From Mactra quadrangularis (Eukaryota > Mollusca > Bivalvia > Venerida > Mactridae), in the NCBI GenBank assembly GCA_025267735.1, contig CM046307.1, forward strand, positions 47,411,395 to 47,475,394: 64,000 bases of DNA, written 5' to 3'. The notes below the pieces were generated by a model. The model was not told the origin of the DNA. It was given only the letters and a program-made list of their open reading frames with translations, and made no database searches. The position numbers were made by a program, and so were the translations under genes. Shown piece after piece: positions 17,763 through 30,747 of this stretch; position 1 is the stretch's first letter, and every line of letters starts with the position of its first letter.

Positions 17763-17814
17763 AATTTTGTTTGTTGTTTCTGATCTTACTATCAACTCAT
17801 TTATAGTGACCAAT

Positions 17815-17890
17815 GCATCTAACCTAGCTTTCCTGGACGCTTGTCTATAACCAGTTCTCACCTACTCTTCCACAAGGCTGGAAGCTTCTC
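17815..17890 (-). repeat. SINE family C fragment
   Basis: The sequence 'tttcctggacgcttgtctataaccagt...acctactcttccacaaggc' is a diverged match to the body of the copies at 46790-47013 and 48410-48655. The tRNA head is absent. Confidence 0.45.
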
Positions 17891-18120
17891 CATACCTTAT
17901 AAATGGAAGAAAAATGATGTTATTTTAAAACATCCATAGAAGGGTATAACCTCCCAGATACCCCTTTTCGGGATACTTGATTTGAAATGCCAGTGGGCTA
18001 CCAACTGTGCTGTGTACCTGGGTTATAACATTAGAAATCCAGCAAAGCATTTATAAAAAGGAAATATATTGAGCATGATCCCATTACAGATCTACAAACA
18101 TCATTTGAGTCAAGAATACA

Positions 18121-18357
18121 CAGGCGGATCTAGCGCAGGGGGGTGTCCGAACTCCCCTGGAATTTCCAAAATGTACCTGTTCATAAGTGTATTTCTTGAC
18201 TGTAAGTCTTTTTTTAGTAGCATGAAGCAATTTTTCTCAGTGCTTAACATAGATTTATTGGTTATGTAGTTTTATAATTAATATGTTGCATTATTCTTAA
18301 ATAAATGTGTATGATGTGGTTTGAAACCCCCTAGAAAAAAACCTGGATCCACCCCTG
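18121..18357. mobile_element. hAT-like MITE
   Basis: It begins CAGGCGGATCTAG and ends with the complement of CAGGGGTGGATCCAGG. Near both ends lie G-runs followed by 'tgtccgaac' or 'tttcaaacc' in inverted arrangement. The flanks (agaataca / gaatatat) are similar but not identical, so the target duplication has decayed or is coincidental. Confidence 0.5.
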
Positions 18358-21300
18358 GAATATATTATATTACATGGAATCCACTCTACAGTTTCTTTTG
18401 TTCAGCATAATAGCATATTAACAGTTCATTCATAAGCAAGGTCTTAGATTTTTATATTTACAGGAAATAAACAAAATTAGCATTGATAGTTTATTAACCA
18501 GTTAAATGTCAATAGAGACTGGCACAGTTGTGAAATTAGTGATTAATTTACAAGTGAATGATGATATAGACTATTAAAAAGTTCAGTGTTGGATTCCATT
18601 TTGGATAGATCAAGGACCCTATAATAATCATGCATGTACATATGTATATAGGGTCTATGGATAGATTAAAATGTTGATTATCATGATCTGATTTTTTAAC
18701 TGCAGTAAATGGCTCATAAGAAATATATATAATTATAAAAGTAGAAATTGACTAAAGGTTTCTTATATATAAACTCATTAAATAAACGTTCTACCTCGGA
18801 ACTTACTTTTGACTCACATACAAGGGAAGTAACTATGTTCATGTTAATTTGTGTTTTATTGGAGTTATTTCCCTTACATGTAATACTCCAGCGTTTGACG
18901 TAGACTTTCTAGTGAAATGTTGATAAATTGCCTGCCAATGCTGAGTAACCCGATATTTATATAAAATATCATTGCAATGACGATATATCATGTCCGAATT
19001 TAACTTAAAAAGTAAAGAAATTGCATTTTTGTCAACGTTTCATTTTGAATCACGTCCAACCAACTTTACATCTATTACACCTGGTCATTTGGCAATGGTA
19101 TCTATCAATTTCTCTGGGGAGTCTTTCTCTGTTTATGTAAAGCCGAAAAATTGGTGCAATGGAAATATACAACCCTCGCAGGGACCCATTTACACCTAAG
19201 TAAACTGAAACAATGTAGGTAAATTTCTCGCTCAAGGTAATTGAATTGTGAGTCACTATAAGAAGTGATCCTCATTAGATTCGAACAACTGGACTCATAG
19301 ACTATGTGCTGGCAATCGTTACTTTCGTCATTTTAAAGTTGCCTTTCACATAGACTCAATCGATGTATGTATTTGGATGCTTTTGACATCAAATTTCTTA
19401 TTGTCTGATTGTTCAGTGCTAGTATTTTGTTAATCTACTTTTTCATTGTGTATTTATTATCGTTTATCATCTTAATTTTCAAGATTACTGTCTTTCAGTA
19501 TTAGTCATTGCTTCCAATGTTGCTACTTTTTTGTTTGGTGTTAAGATGTTCACCTTGGTCTGTCCACTCCACATAGACTTCGGCTATAGAACTTTATCTA
19601 AGGTAATATTCCAGTGCCTGAGACATTTCGTTGGGACTATGTTGCTACTGACTGCAGATGTATTTTATACCAGTATTTTGTAACCTCATGTAGACACTGT
19701 AGTGCATTTTATTCTCTTCAAAGTTGCCGCTTAATGGACTTAATTCAGAGACCAACGTGAAGATGCGATATTACTATTTCTTCGTCTGAACACATTGTTT
19801 CCGGTGGCATTTAGTAAATTTCACCAAAACGCGACCAATGCGACTTAAATTGAGATTTTAACACACTTCCACCATACCATTCAAAAGGTACATTTACGTG
19901 GATGTATCCCCTTTGTCCATCGTTTTAGTTGAAAATAGCATAGCTTCCAGCATGAGTAGACAACACATATAGCGTTAAGGCAAATGACACGATCACCATC
20001 AAAATACTCTATCATGCCAATAAATTAATTAATCAAAACTTTCAGCTTTTTTACAGACGATGTAAAAATCGAATACAACTATTATATTTTTGTCATTTTA
20101 GGCCGGCTGTTCCGTTGTTTTCCTTTCCAGCCCGTAAATAAATTCAAAGGGAGATAATCATGAAGCATCCATTCCACTAGGACAACTCTTGCGTGCACTG
20201 CAGAGAAAATTTTTTGACATGGCTTATATTTTTTGCTATCAAAATACCCATAGAACAATTAGATATGGACAAGATGATAGCACATTTCAATTTCAAATTT
20301 AAACAATATGTTAGGCAACGTCTTCATTCACCGTTTCTCTTCTATTACATTTTTTGTACTTACAATCAAAAGAAAACCACACACATAATATTATGATTAT
20401 GTTCTTTATTTAGAATCACAAAGACAGAAGTGAAAACACTATCAACAAATTAAATCTGATAAATTAGATTTAACCGGCTCATTACAGAATAACAAAATAA
20501 CAAACGATATTTTTAGCATCCATCAGTCTGCGGTATGTTAAGATGAGATCATGTTTCAAAAGTTCCTAACTTCTGATATAGCTAAGACCAGACAATACAA
20601 ATTAGGCTAATTAACAAACAATGTTGATGTCGTTAATACATATGATGAGTAACATAGATTCACGTACGGTAAGGCATTCTTATTCACTAAAGGGTTATCA
20701 AGATTTCAGATCGGTGAAAATGATAACTTCTGTACTGCATGTTCGTACCGAGAACGTTCGCGGTGAACAAAGCTTTGTGAACATTGCCTTACTTTTCCAT
20801 TAGTTAGTTAACAATACGATAGCGAATCAATAAATAACCAGCCTATGACATAAAGTCAGAGACCTTGTGTACTTAGATAGGCGAAGTAATAGCACAAGTA
20901 TTAGACATTTTACATGATACCATTTCAACAATCTTGCATGATCGTTTAGGGATGCACAAGCTTACAACCAGTTGGGTCCCAAAATCCCTTAGCAATGAGC
21001 ACATGGCAACGATAGCATCAGTGTGTTGTTGAGGCGTTTATTGACTGGCGCTCGTAAATAACGCTCCCATTAACACTTTAGAAACACTGCAGATGAACGA
21101 AATATAATGTAATAATGTAATATACATTTTGTATGTTGCTTTACGGCGCGTTTCTAGCTGTTTTCTACCATATTTCGATGGTCATCTGTCCTATTCATTG
21201 TCCGTCTGTTTATACACCTGCGTCCAATGTGTTCAGATTGAGTTGTTTGACCAATCTTTGTAAGTAAATGTAGTCTTCTCATCGCTCGACGCATGTGCAA

Positions 21301-21860
21301 AATCAACAGTCGGTCCTCTTATCCTCAAGGTTTAGTAATACTGTCTTTGGCATGTAAATCTCATCAAATACTATTCCATTTGAAACAACCTCTGTGATCA
21401 TCCACGAAGATATACCTGCGAAGAAGATCGCCGAGGTAGTTCTGGATGATACTATACCATACTATAAATGTTTATCGTTTATCGTTATCGTTCGGAACAC
21501 CTTGACCTTTCATGAATGAATAACGATTGGCCGAGGAGTTCCGAATGCCATACTATTGTAGTGATAATTTCTCTAAAACCCGTACATGTCATCAGACATA
21601 AACGTCATGGTGACATTTAGTAAACGATTCCCTATCTACAATTACTAAAGACAATCTTATAACGTTTTGCCAGGGGAGACAACTCCAGACTGTTTGACAT
21701 TTAGGAAACGTCTATGATGAAATAATTGAAATTACTAGTTTTACTTCAATTGCTGTTGCGCCACGTTTTTTGAAAAATTGGATAAAACCATATCTTAAAG
21801 AAACAATTAGTTTGTTGTGTGATTGGTTATTTTATACTTATTTTTTGCTCGATTGTACAG
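18358..21860. other. Intergenic sequence
   Basis: No gene supported. A SINE family B fragment lies at 19165-19260. A phrase near 19545-19575 is shared with 8650. Several open frames of 60-70 codons (18069, 18990, 20193, 20621) show no family features. Confidence 0.45.
19165..19260 (-). repeat. SINE family B fragment
   Basis: The stretch with 'cagggacccatttacaccta' and 'ctgaaacaatgtaggtaaat' matches, as reverse complement, the body of the family B SINE at 21861-22100 (aggtgtaaatgggtac). Head lost. Confidence 0.55.
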
Positions 21861-22100
21861 GAAGCAGTAGTCCAGTGGTAGGACGCGCGCTTAGGAATCT
21901 AGAGGTCCCAAGTTCGATCCCCAATAGAGGCACTGTTAATCTCATTGAGCAAGAAATTTACCTACAATTGCTCCACTCCACCCAGGTGTAAATGGGTACT
22001 TTGAGGGATCGTCTGCATGATCAGGAGTTCTCGTATGAGATTGTTAAGTCGGCTAAACATACATGGAAGCAGACTTTAAACTACACTTTAACTTTAAACA
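21861..22100 (+). repeat. tRNA-derived SINE (family B)
   Basis: Head GAAGCAGTAGTCCAGTGGTA with A-box features, then GGTCCCAAGTTCGATCCCC as B box. The body has 'ttgagcaagaaatttacctac', 'ccacccaggtgtaaatggg' and 'ttaagtcggctaaacatac', ending 'ctacactttaactttaaac'. Other copies: 24490-24751, 28370-28628 and 23050-23214, all minus strand. Confidence 0.75.
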
Positions 22101-22129
22101 AGTTCTTTCAGCTTATATAAATCATGGTT

Positions 22130-22260
22130 AGTCCGCTTGTTGGGTCCCGTATTATCAAGCGTCTTACGACCGATTTTAGTCGTAAATCCTATATTGTTTT
22201 GTTAAATTATCGTAAGATTTTTGATAATATGCTGCCCAGGTCCCTAATACTGAGCTAGTA
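22130..22260. repeat. Fold-back repeat (family G)
   Basis: Contains 'tattatcaagcgtcttacga' and, inverted, 'tcgtaagatttttgataata', around a central 'cgattttagtcgtaaatcc'. A near copy lies at 38395-38490, and parts recur near 24095-24130. It is an imperfect palindrome and probably a MITE remnant. Confidence 0.55.
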
Positions 22261-22709
22261 GCATAAAATTTTTGGGTCTAGGAGAGAACGAGACAGGTTA
22301 TGATGCGATTTGAACTAACGCGAAGCTGGCAAACCAATAATACAAATACAAATATATTTTTAAGCAATTGAGCACAAATGTGCTTCTCTGCAGGCAGCCT
22401 TTAGCTTGCTGCGACATCAATATATAGGTCAACTGTATTATACATGTATATGTTGATTGCAAGTTATGAAAAAAAATCATTAGACGTATGAGTGTTGTAC
22501 ATTTATTAACAACCAATGTATGAGCGGAAGAAAATATAAAATATTAATATAACATCATAAACAGTCAAAAATCGTAATCACTCGGTCACACCCGCTCGTA
22601 TCATGACAACTTGACTAGTTGGCTCCAGACTCATTTAAATTCAGCTCGTTTAAACGCTACCGCAATATAATAGTAGGAAATCAGTAGAGCTATGTAGATA
22701 GACTAGATA

Positions 22710-22899
22710 CAGTAGAGTTCCCATTATTAAAACTATTTTGGTTATTGCAAAAATCATGCAATTTTTGACGATTTTATCGAAAGCAATAACTGTAAGTTGT
22801 AAATAGTTGTTTCACAATTGAGCTAAAATAAATCAGCATGAATTAATTAAAACCGTTATTCTATAAGATTTTTATTATCCTAATAGCGGAACTTAACTG
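22710..22899. mobile_element. Small TA-flanked MITE (family E)
   Basis: Starts CAGTAGAGTTCCCATTATTA after TA and ends with the complement of CAGTTAAGTTCCGCTATTA before TA. The interior 'ttggttattgcaaaaatcat' and 'tttttgacgattttat' recur at 36233-36512, 44088-44232 and 60925-61076. Decayed pieces are also seen near 32400-32450, 39110-39270, 40600-40730 and 58840-58910. Confidence 0.65.
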
Positions 22900-23049
22900 T
22901 AGTAAGATTTAAAGTTAAAAATCAAAAACAAGTTAAGCAAGGTTTTTTAAGTTTACTTTTAGTATCACTATTCAGTCGACTCTTGACATTAACTTCCCCG
23001 ATCATCGAGTCACACACCAACTGTAAAATACGGCGCACATTGTAGCCAC

Positions 23050-23214
23050 AGCATACAGTGCGTGACCCTAAAAGGTACCCATTTACACCTGGGTAGAGTG
23101 AAGCAATCACAGGTAAATTTCTTGCTTAAGGAAATAAGCAGTGCCCCTAGTGGGATTCAAACCCAGGGCCCTATCGATCCATAAACTCGCGTCTTACCAC
23201 TCGACCACTGCTCC
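23050..23214 (-). repeat. SINE family B copy, partial
   Basis: Reverse complement shows the head (GGAGCAGTGGTCGAGTGGTA), the B-box region GGGTTTGAATCCC and the start of the body. The 3' half is missing. Confidence 0.65.
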
Positions 23215-24489
23215 TAATGATATTGTGTTGGTTCCATTGTCATCAGGTAGCCCTCCCGGTACACCATTGATATCGTAACAAGTATCATAAGGGCGGTGCA
23301 TTCACTATTGCAAGTAGATAGATAAACAATTTTATCCCCTTGTTAGCATTCCTGTTATCAAATGTCAAGTAGTGTTATTAATTTTATATTTGTGAGAGAT
23401 ATGTCAATTTGATGTATAATTAACTACTTCTAAATGAAGGACAATTCATTAATAATACTCAAAATTAAATGTTATCGTTTTATGGTTATTCGGTAAAGCT
23501 CGGATATTTTCGTTGATTGTCTATTATATGTACGAAAAACTCCGAAGTTGTTCGATTCTGTGTACGATTTGTAACGGAACACGCAATTAACTTTGCTATC
23601 AATAAAATTGAACTTGTTTTTATACTCAGCCAAGTTTTATCTTCCATGAAAAGGTTTTAAAAACAAAACATTGATAATCTTTGTCCAAAACTTGGCTACT
23701 TTAATAGGTTAGTCGGCGAAAGATCTGCTGTGAAGTGTAATGGCGCGAACAACGACCACGCCTTCTGCTGATGACTTTATCTTTAATTTCTAGGTTTTTT
23801 CGTGTGTTTTTTTTATTTTTAATTTTATTAAGTATCACCGTATGCTAGTTATCTGTGGGAAATATTCATTCATCTTTAAAATTATTAATTCTATCTTAAA
23901 AACTAAAAGGTCATCGTTTTGTCGCCTTTGTATCTAAAAGAAAAAAAGTTGGTGTGTTAAAGTTTGTGGGTATGTATTGTAAATGTCACTGTTTTATTAA
24001 ATGATTATAAATTAATAACGTCTGTCTGAATGAAAAAACTTAATATTATAAGAAATAGAACAACACAGTACTAGTAAGTTACGATCATTACCCTTATTAT
24101 CAAAGGTCGTACGACCGATTTTTGTCGTAACACTTTTTTTTATTTACTAGAGTAAAACTTGCGCTATGAAATCCGCTCTAGTTGTGTCGAAGTCTCGTGA
24201 TTTTTGTCGATAGTTTATCAACAAATGCTTTATTTTAAAAGAAAACTGTACCTATATTAAAAGTATCCTGCTATTTTAGACCATGGATTTTGACGATCCT
24301 AATTGTTGAAATCGACTGCATAAGATCGTAAGATTTCTTCTTTATTAATGAAAAATTTGAACTTGACACTCTGTTTTCCTTATGCCAATGTCTCTTATAC
24401 TTTCAACTACAACCACCTCACTTTATCAGTCAAATTTCATATTGACCCGTTGGTGTTCGTTGTTGAGAGGTTTTACTGTACATATTAAT
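23215..24489. other. Intergenic sequence
   Basis: No gene. A short 'gtcgtacgaccgatttttgtcgtaac' segment near 24105-24130 belongs to the fold-back family G. Confidence 0.45.
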
Positions 24490-24751
24490 TAAAAGTTAAA
24501 AGTTAAAGTGCGGTTTAAAGTCTGCTTCCATCTACATGTTCAGCCGACTTTACAATCTTGTACGTTAACTCCTGGTCACTGTAATCACCCTCAGGCAGGC
24601 GATCCCTCACAGTACCCATTTTCACCTGGGTGGAGTGGAACAATTGTAGGTTAATTTCTTGCTCAAGGAAATTAGCAGTGCCCTTAGTGGGGATCGAACC
24701 CGGGACCTCTCGATCCCTAAGCGCGAGTCCTACCACTGGACCACTGCTCCT
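24490..24751 (-). repeat. tRNA-derived SINE (family B), best-preserved copy
   Basis: Reverse complement reads GGAGCAGTGGTCCAGTGGTA, then a B box in GTCCCGGGTTCGATCCCCAC, the body with CCACCCAGGTGAAAATGGG, and the tail 'accgcactttaacttttaac'. The open frame at 24515-24736 is only this SINE read through. Confidence 0.8.
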
Positions 24752-26252
24752 ACAAATTAAAGCCTATAAATGATGAAAAATACCACAGTATAGGATTTTA
24801 GCACAACCGTCACCAAATACGACACAGGTATCACTGTATTTGAACTGGTCGATTGTGTTTTAAGCTTTTTATTCATGTTCCAAAGAAATATGAATCTAAT
24901 GATAAAGGTTCATTTAAATTTTGTGAAAGTTCGAATCTTCGCCCCAGGTATCATGTTTTTTTGTGCTTTATTCCAGGTACGCCGACATGATATTTTTAAT
25001 CTTAGATCATTTACTGTTTAAAAGATAATTGACCTTTAAGTCACAGTAAACAATCAACAATACATTCATATCATGCCTGGTACCGAATGGTTATTATTGC
25101 AAGACTTTCAGGCAGTGCGGTCAGTCCTCAGGTGGCACTATATAACTTCATGAGTGTCGAATTTTAATTTAGTATTGTGTTATTGTATAAACTTTTTGTG
25201 AAGGGTTTTTAATTATTTATTATTATTATTAATCATTTTGTACAACGCCATTGAATAAGTAATTTGAAAATAGGCGTTTAATCAAATGAAGAAGTTTCAG
25301 TTTAACTTTTGAACTCAAACCACTCGTGGTCACAGACTTATTATACTTGGTACCAAGCACATGTATCGCCTTTTATACATACACATTTCTATCTCGGTAT
25401 GACTAACTTACTAAATAAAAAACTTTCCTCATTTAAATAACAACGCAGACAACTTCTCACTTAAATAACAATTACAAACTATTAAATATTTTATTGTTAA
25501 ATTTGATATTAAATACAACGCTTAAATTTGAAAAGAACTCGTTTTATGATTTCAGTTTCGCGTGTTTCAATCATTTATCGACAATACTAAAACGCTAACG
25601 AATGTAAACGAGCTCTAGAATTCATACGCGCGCGTGAGGTTTTTTCCAACCATAGTATTGTAGTAAACCGTCTATATATTATATATTTCTTGAATATTTC
25701 CAGCTAGCTTTCATCTAAGTATTGGTTGATCAGTATATTATCGGGGATGTATTGTTATTAACGGTCTACAGATTGTGAAAACCTACTCGCTCCTCTCCAC
25801 ATCTGGTTTAACCATTTCTAAGTTTTTTGTATTTATAAACTGTGAGGTGTTCTGAGGCCTTCTCCTCCCTGTCTTTTTACGTTTGTTACCCTGTGACTTA
25901 TCGAGATAACTGGTCGCGATAGATATATACATGGATTTATAGAAAGGATACCTCTGGGATGTCGACGTGAAGTCACATTTAAACATCAACTTTTATAGTG
26001 TTAACTCCTTTACTATACTCAGTACGTTACTAACTTAGAGTAGATTGGCTGTTCTTTTCTTTACAGTGTGACGTTTTAATTTATGTACTGCTTCGAATAA
26101 ATTTTGATAGTTTAATGAAAGTTTAATTAGAAATTAATGAAATATTAATCGCGTAGACAATATTGAATCGATTTTATTACAAAAAAATAATCAGTGACAA
26201 AATTTGGAAAATTTAACATTAGATAAGAAAGTTTTTTGCGAATTCAAGAAAA
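24752..26252 (+). other. Upstream region of the carboxylesterase-family gene
   Basis: No other gene recognised. A small minus-strand frame at 25783-25989 (KRKKTGRRRPQ) has no family match I know. Promoter and 5' UTR of the gene at 26253 must lie in or above the last kilobase, but no clear TATA or initiator can be assigned. Confidence 0.4.
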
Positions 26253-26462
26253 ATGACAAAGTTCGTTAACATTCGATTTTTACTGAGTGTAATTTTGTAC
26301 TTGAATGTGTTTAGATTATTTGAATGTACGGAATATTCTGTAAGGGTCACCAAATATGGAAGAGTTAAAGGGATCGTGGAAGAGGTCCATGGACAGAAAA
26401 AAGTTGAAAAATTCTTTGGTATTCCTTATGCCAGTCCACCCATTGGAAAACTTCGATTTGAG
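26253..26462 (+). CDS. Type-B carboxylesterase/cholinesterase-family protein, first coding exon
   Basis: Seventy codons from ATG to a consensus donor (TTTGAG|gtaagt), ending in phase 0. The product opens with a signal peptide: basic MTKFVNIR, then hydrophobic FLLSVILYLNVF, with likely cleavage around Cys25. The mature N-terminus carries the family hallmark: V-x-x-x-YGRVKG at about 33-39, then KVEKFFGIPYASPPIGKLRF, matching the V-T-x-G-x-V-x-G ... F-x-GIPYA-x-PP-x-G-x-LRF block of alpha/beta-hydrolase type-B esterases. That family includes acetylcholinesterase, gut esterases and neuroligin-like adhesion proteins. The catalytic Ser/Glu/His lie in later exons, so enzyme versus adhesion function cannot be decided. 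No continuing exon was recognised in the 37 kb downstream; long introns or a broken gene are both possible. Confidence 0.85.
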
Positions 26463-27526
26463 GTAAGTAAACATTTATAGCATTATTATACATTAACTTA
26501 TTCATTTTGATAGACATTTGTATACTTCAATTTTAGTTAATGCGTTTATAATTAATTGCCGAATTACACTCTAAATGAAACAAAAAAAAGTGTGTTCTCG
26601 CTTTTGTTTCAACTGTGTACTATTCTTATTGTTATGTCAAATTATCCTTTTAAAACAAAAATCAAGTTATTTTCATTTTATACTTTCAACTTGAAATTAT
26701 TTCATAAAGAATAATTTGACAATAAAAAATAAATTATAAAACCCGGTACACCCGTACTTCTCTTGCACAGTTCCGTCCTTCTTGATAGTTCATAACTGTA
26801 CAATAATATCTACGATCAATATATTTTTCCATAAGAACATAAATCAAATATTATATAAGTATAAAACGCATATTTCATGAAACGTTGAAGTTATCTTCCA
26901 TGGAAATTAATATTTCATAATATTAAAGAGAAAATATGGATTTCAAAGAAAATTATTAAAATTTATGTTTTAAGATTTCTTATTTGAAGTGTGCCGATTA
27001 CTCTTTCATAGCTCTGTTAATTAGTTAATAAAACGATAATACAAAATAAGATATGAGGTCGAAATACTCAATACACAGTAATTAAAAGGTATATTAATTG
27101 AGCAAGTGAAGTAATTAACACTCTTATCTCTTTTGATTTCATTCATATTTTTTATGTCAGTACTTCAAGGATGTTAACTATTTTTTATACCAACGACGTT
27201 CCCCTACCGTGATATTTGTCAATATTTACTAAAATAACTTGTCAATTAAACTTCGTGTGAAAAAAATGCTATCACCACACACGACCGAACGTCTTTATTT
27301 AAAATTTCTAGCGTTAGTATTTTAATAAAGTTGAACATTAAAGTTTAGTCGTTTTGATTTTTAGAGAAATTTGGTCGACGTTCTTTTACTTTTTTAAGTT
27401 TCGTATCTTCTTGTAAGAGAGAACTATTGGTACGAGGTTATTCTAAGATTGTTATAAAAGTATTTTAAAAAGAAGCTCAAAGTAGTAAGTTTGACTCATA
27501 AACTTTAACTTAAACTTTAAGGTACT
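26463..27526 (+). other. Intron of the esterase-family gene (start)
   Basis: AT-rich, with no recognised exon. The sequence from the donor onwards is presumed intron for an unknown distance. Confidence 0.45.
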
Positions 27527-27869
27527 CATTCACAGATTTCAACTTGAACATCAACTTTGTCTGAAACTATCAAAATTGATTGGAAACATTTTTTGAAGCA
27601 GGGAATTAGTGATTTGATAATGGCAATTTTGGTGCAAATTGACAAAAAACTACAAATGATGTTGTTTCAAGTAGTAAAAATCTAACCCGTATGTTACGGT
27701 ATAGACAATTTTAGTGCATTTGTATGACTTTTATTGTATATTTCTTGCAATCTATAATTCAGTTTGTCCTTAAATATTAAGACTTAATTTTTTACACAAT
27801 TACAGACACTGAATGGTATTCTTAAAATATAGAAAAATCTTTACCAAATATGTGAACCAGTACCTTTAA
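27527..27869 (-). mobile_element. TTAA-ended MITE (family F)
   Basis: Bounded by TTAA at 27527-27530 and 27866-27869, with inverted ends AAGGTACTCATTCACAGATTT / AAGGTACTGGTTCACATATTT (four differences). The interior on the minus strand aligns along its whole length with 59069-59410 on the plus strand, e.g. 'gacaaactga', 'gcaagaaatatacaataaa' and 'aaatcactaatt'. TTAA ends suggest piggyBac-type mobilisation, but no transposase is present. Confidence 0.75.
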
Positions 27870-28369
27870 CCATTTATTCTATTTTTCAATTCAATATTAT
27901 CAAATTTTATTTATGTGTCAGTAACGCATACCTTTACCTCGCTGATTTAAACCGATCGTGAGTAAAAAAAGTACTGTGGTGAGCATTTAAATCAGCGGGA
28001 TACATGTATGCGCCTTTGACTGTTGAATAAAATTTAACAATATGATCATAAGATTTAACTTTCAATAATTATGACTCTGCAAAAAATTTCAACCTTGGAA
28101 AACTGAGCTTTTTTATTTTTTTGGTGATAGGGTCCGAGCCATCACTAATTACGTATAAATGGTTTGCCTCTTCCCTTACAATGGTACGTAAGCTATCAGG
28201 CACCAGTTATAACTAGTTTTTTGATGGTCTTGTGAAATACCTCATTTGTACTTAAGTAATTTGATGATGTTGCCGACATAGTATCTACGGAAGTTAAAAG
28301 TTTGTATATGAAATATATACCCTCTATATTATATAACGCATTAACACAATAAAACTTCAAACAAAAAAA
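27870..28369. other. Non-coding sequence
   Basis: Nothing recognised. A short inverted pair 'gcgcata/tatgcgc'-like is not significant. Confidence 0.4.
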
Positions 28370-28628
28370 ACACGAGACAATTGAAAACGTTCAAGTACAT
28401 TTTAAGTCTGCTTCCATATACATGTTCAGGCAACTTTACAATATTGTACAATAATCCCTGATCATTGAAATCATCTTCAGGTAGGTGATAGTACCTATTC
28501 ACTCCTGTGTAAGGTGAAACAACTGTAGGGTATTTTTTGCGTATGGAAAAAGCAGTGCCCATAGTGGGTTCGAAACCGGGACCTCTCGATCCATAAGCGC
28601 GCTAACTACCGATAAACCTCTGCTCCTA
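28370..28628 (-). repeat. tRNA-derived SINE (family B), decayed copy
   Basis: Reverse complement shows GGAGCAGAGGTTTATCGGTA, CGGTTTCGAACCC, and a tail matching the other copies ('acatgtatatggaagcag'). More diverged than 24490-24751. Confidence 0.65.
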
Positions 28629-30747
28629 TCTGATACATTGAAGTCAGATGACCGTTCACAATGTAGCAAAATTCACTGTAGGGCGAAATTTGTAATGCAC
28701 CAGTAATTTGTAACCCGGAACCCTCACCACTGTGCAGTGCGGGTAATGGCGGGGCATGAGTCATGATTTTATTATTGCTGAAAGCATTGTTTTTTTGCAC
28801 CAAAAAATAGTTAGGACTCGGGCCAGTCACTTGCGTTTTAAAGGGCTGAGTGATATCAGGGATTTCCCCCTCCGAATGTCTCCACAAAGTGAGAATTTTA
28901 CCAGGGATTTACTGGGCTTAATGTCAAAGTTCTCGCTATTCCCGGAGATATAGGTGCTGGTTACATATACCTCGTGTATAGATGGACTAGACGGTCAATT
29001 TTATTTTGAGATACCTATATAAATAGCCAAGTTATGACAAATATGACTTGCCGTCGTAAGTTTATCTTAAGCCAGTTTTAAGATAGCGTAGAGATTATGG
29101 GAACCAGTTTCGTGAATGTTTCTTTAGATTTTGATTAAATTTATCTTAAATGTAAGCTTAAGATCATAAATGTCATGACTTTGTTTCTAAGACATTGACA
29201 TTTGTATCTAACATTATTAAGATTTAAGTCTTGGTCGTACGACATATTCTTGATCGTACGACATTTTCTTACAACTTTGATATTTATCAACTTGGAGTCC
29301 ACTTCCTGGTTCCCCATGATTTAATCATATTGCAGAATATTATTTACAATGGAAAGATATTAATAAATTTGAATCAGAAAGTTAAAACATCATAATATTT
29401 GAATATGGAATGTGTCATATAACACGGAATTCACTATACTTACTGTACAATCTGTTTTGTTCAACAGAATAGCTTACCGATAGCTCATTGTATTACCCCG
29501 GCTATATTTTTAAATTAAACATCTATTTTATTATCTCTATCAATAATATATTAAAACACTTCTAACAGAACATCTATCCACAGGATTTAAAACTATGAAA
29601 TTCAAACCAGAATTTCACTTAGTTCACTACAGTCACTACTGACCAATTTAACGGTGCTTTTCACAAAAAAAAAATCTAACGATAAAAATCATCTGAAGTC
29701 AAAAGCATCACACTCGTAATACTGTCATGTTTAGCCTATCATTTCCAAATATTATTGAATTACAATATATATAGAATTTTGTCTATCTTTTCAATATCAT
29801 ATCATACTTATCTTGATTATTCTTCTGAATTTGAACTGCAACATTATGAAATTGACTTACGATTACTTTTTTCGTAAGAATTTTTTTGTGAAAATCTGCT
29901 CAGAAGATCTATCCTCATGATTCAAACTATAAAATTCAAATCTAAATTTCACATAATTCACTATAGTCAATTGACCAACATTATAGTATAATGCATTATT
30001 AATGTAAAATCTGTTCATTCTCCGAACGCACAAAACTTAAAATTGGAGACCTCCCATAGGGATGAGCTATCGACATGCTGTAATTTTGAACAATAGAGAC
30101 TACATTTCCATTGCGAGTGTAGTGAATTCCTTGTTATATAATACATTCTAATTTCAATATATAAAATATATTATACATGTGTATATAAGTGTTGTTAAAT
30201 GAATCATTGGAAAATTCTACAAACATTTTTCGATGCCAAACATTAACACAGAAAACGATGTCATAGCCTGGCATCAACGCAATAAGCAAATCTTGAATAG
30301 ATTATTTTGAAACATTTATTACCACTTGGTCGCCCTTGACAGAAACATTGCTCTAGAAAACAACTCGATTTGTTTTGATGCAACATGGATCGTGTATAAA
30401 TCAAATTATGGTTTTAATTTTGGATACATCCGTTGATGGAGGAAACATATGAGTCCACACTATTGTGTAACAGTTTCAAACTATTTATTATTGTTAAAAC
30501 AAAATGTATTATTCTGTATGTTTGACTCAGTAAGTATAAGTGTAGATATTACTCACTTGTTTTAAAATAGATAATACTTAAAAGACTATTCCTTAGTATA
30601 TTCATACATCCCTTTCTGACAGTTACACTATTCTTTTGTTATATCGCCAATTTAACAAATTCACTTACATACTAGGAACATTTTTTAACTTGGTGTCAAT
30701 CTAACTAAAGATGAGTCTAACTTTCAAAATCAGGGAAGGATTAAAAT
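28629..30747. other. Non-coding sequence
   Basis: No gene. A GC-richer patch at 28690-28960 looks like an old repeat, but I cannot name it. Around 29040-29290 are several 'gtcgtac/gtcgtaa' phrases related to fold-back family G. Pieces near 29570-29600 and 29900-29950 are similar ('gaaca/gaagatctatcc', 'aattcaaa.c..aatttcac'). Confidence 0.4.

Noticed and set aside
24515..24736. 73-codon minus-strand frame beginning MVGLALRDREVPGSIP
   Set aside because: Read-through of a SINE family B copy; similar frames appear at 21770 and 28341 for the same reason.
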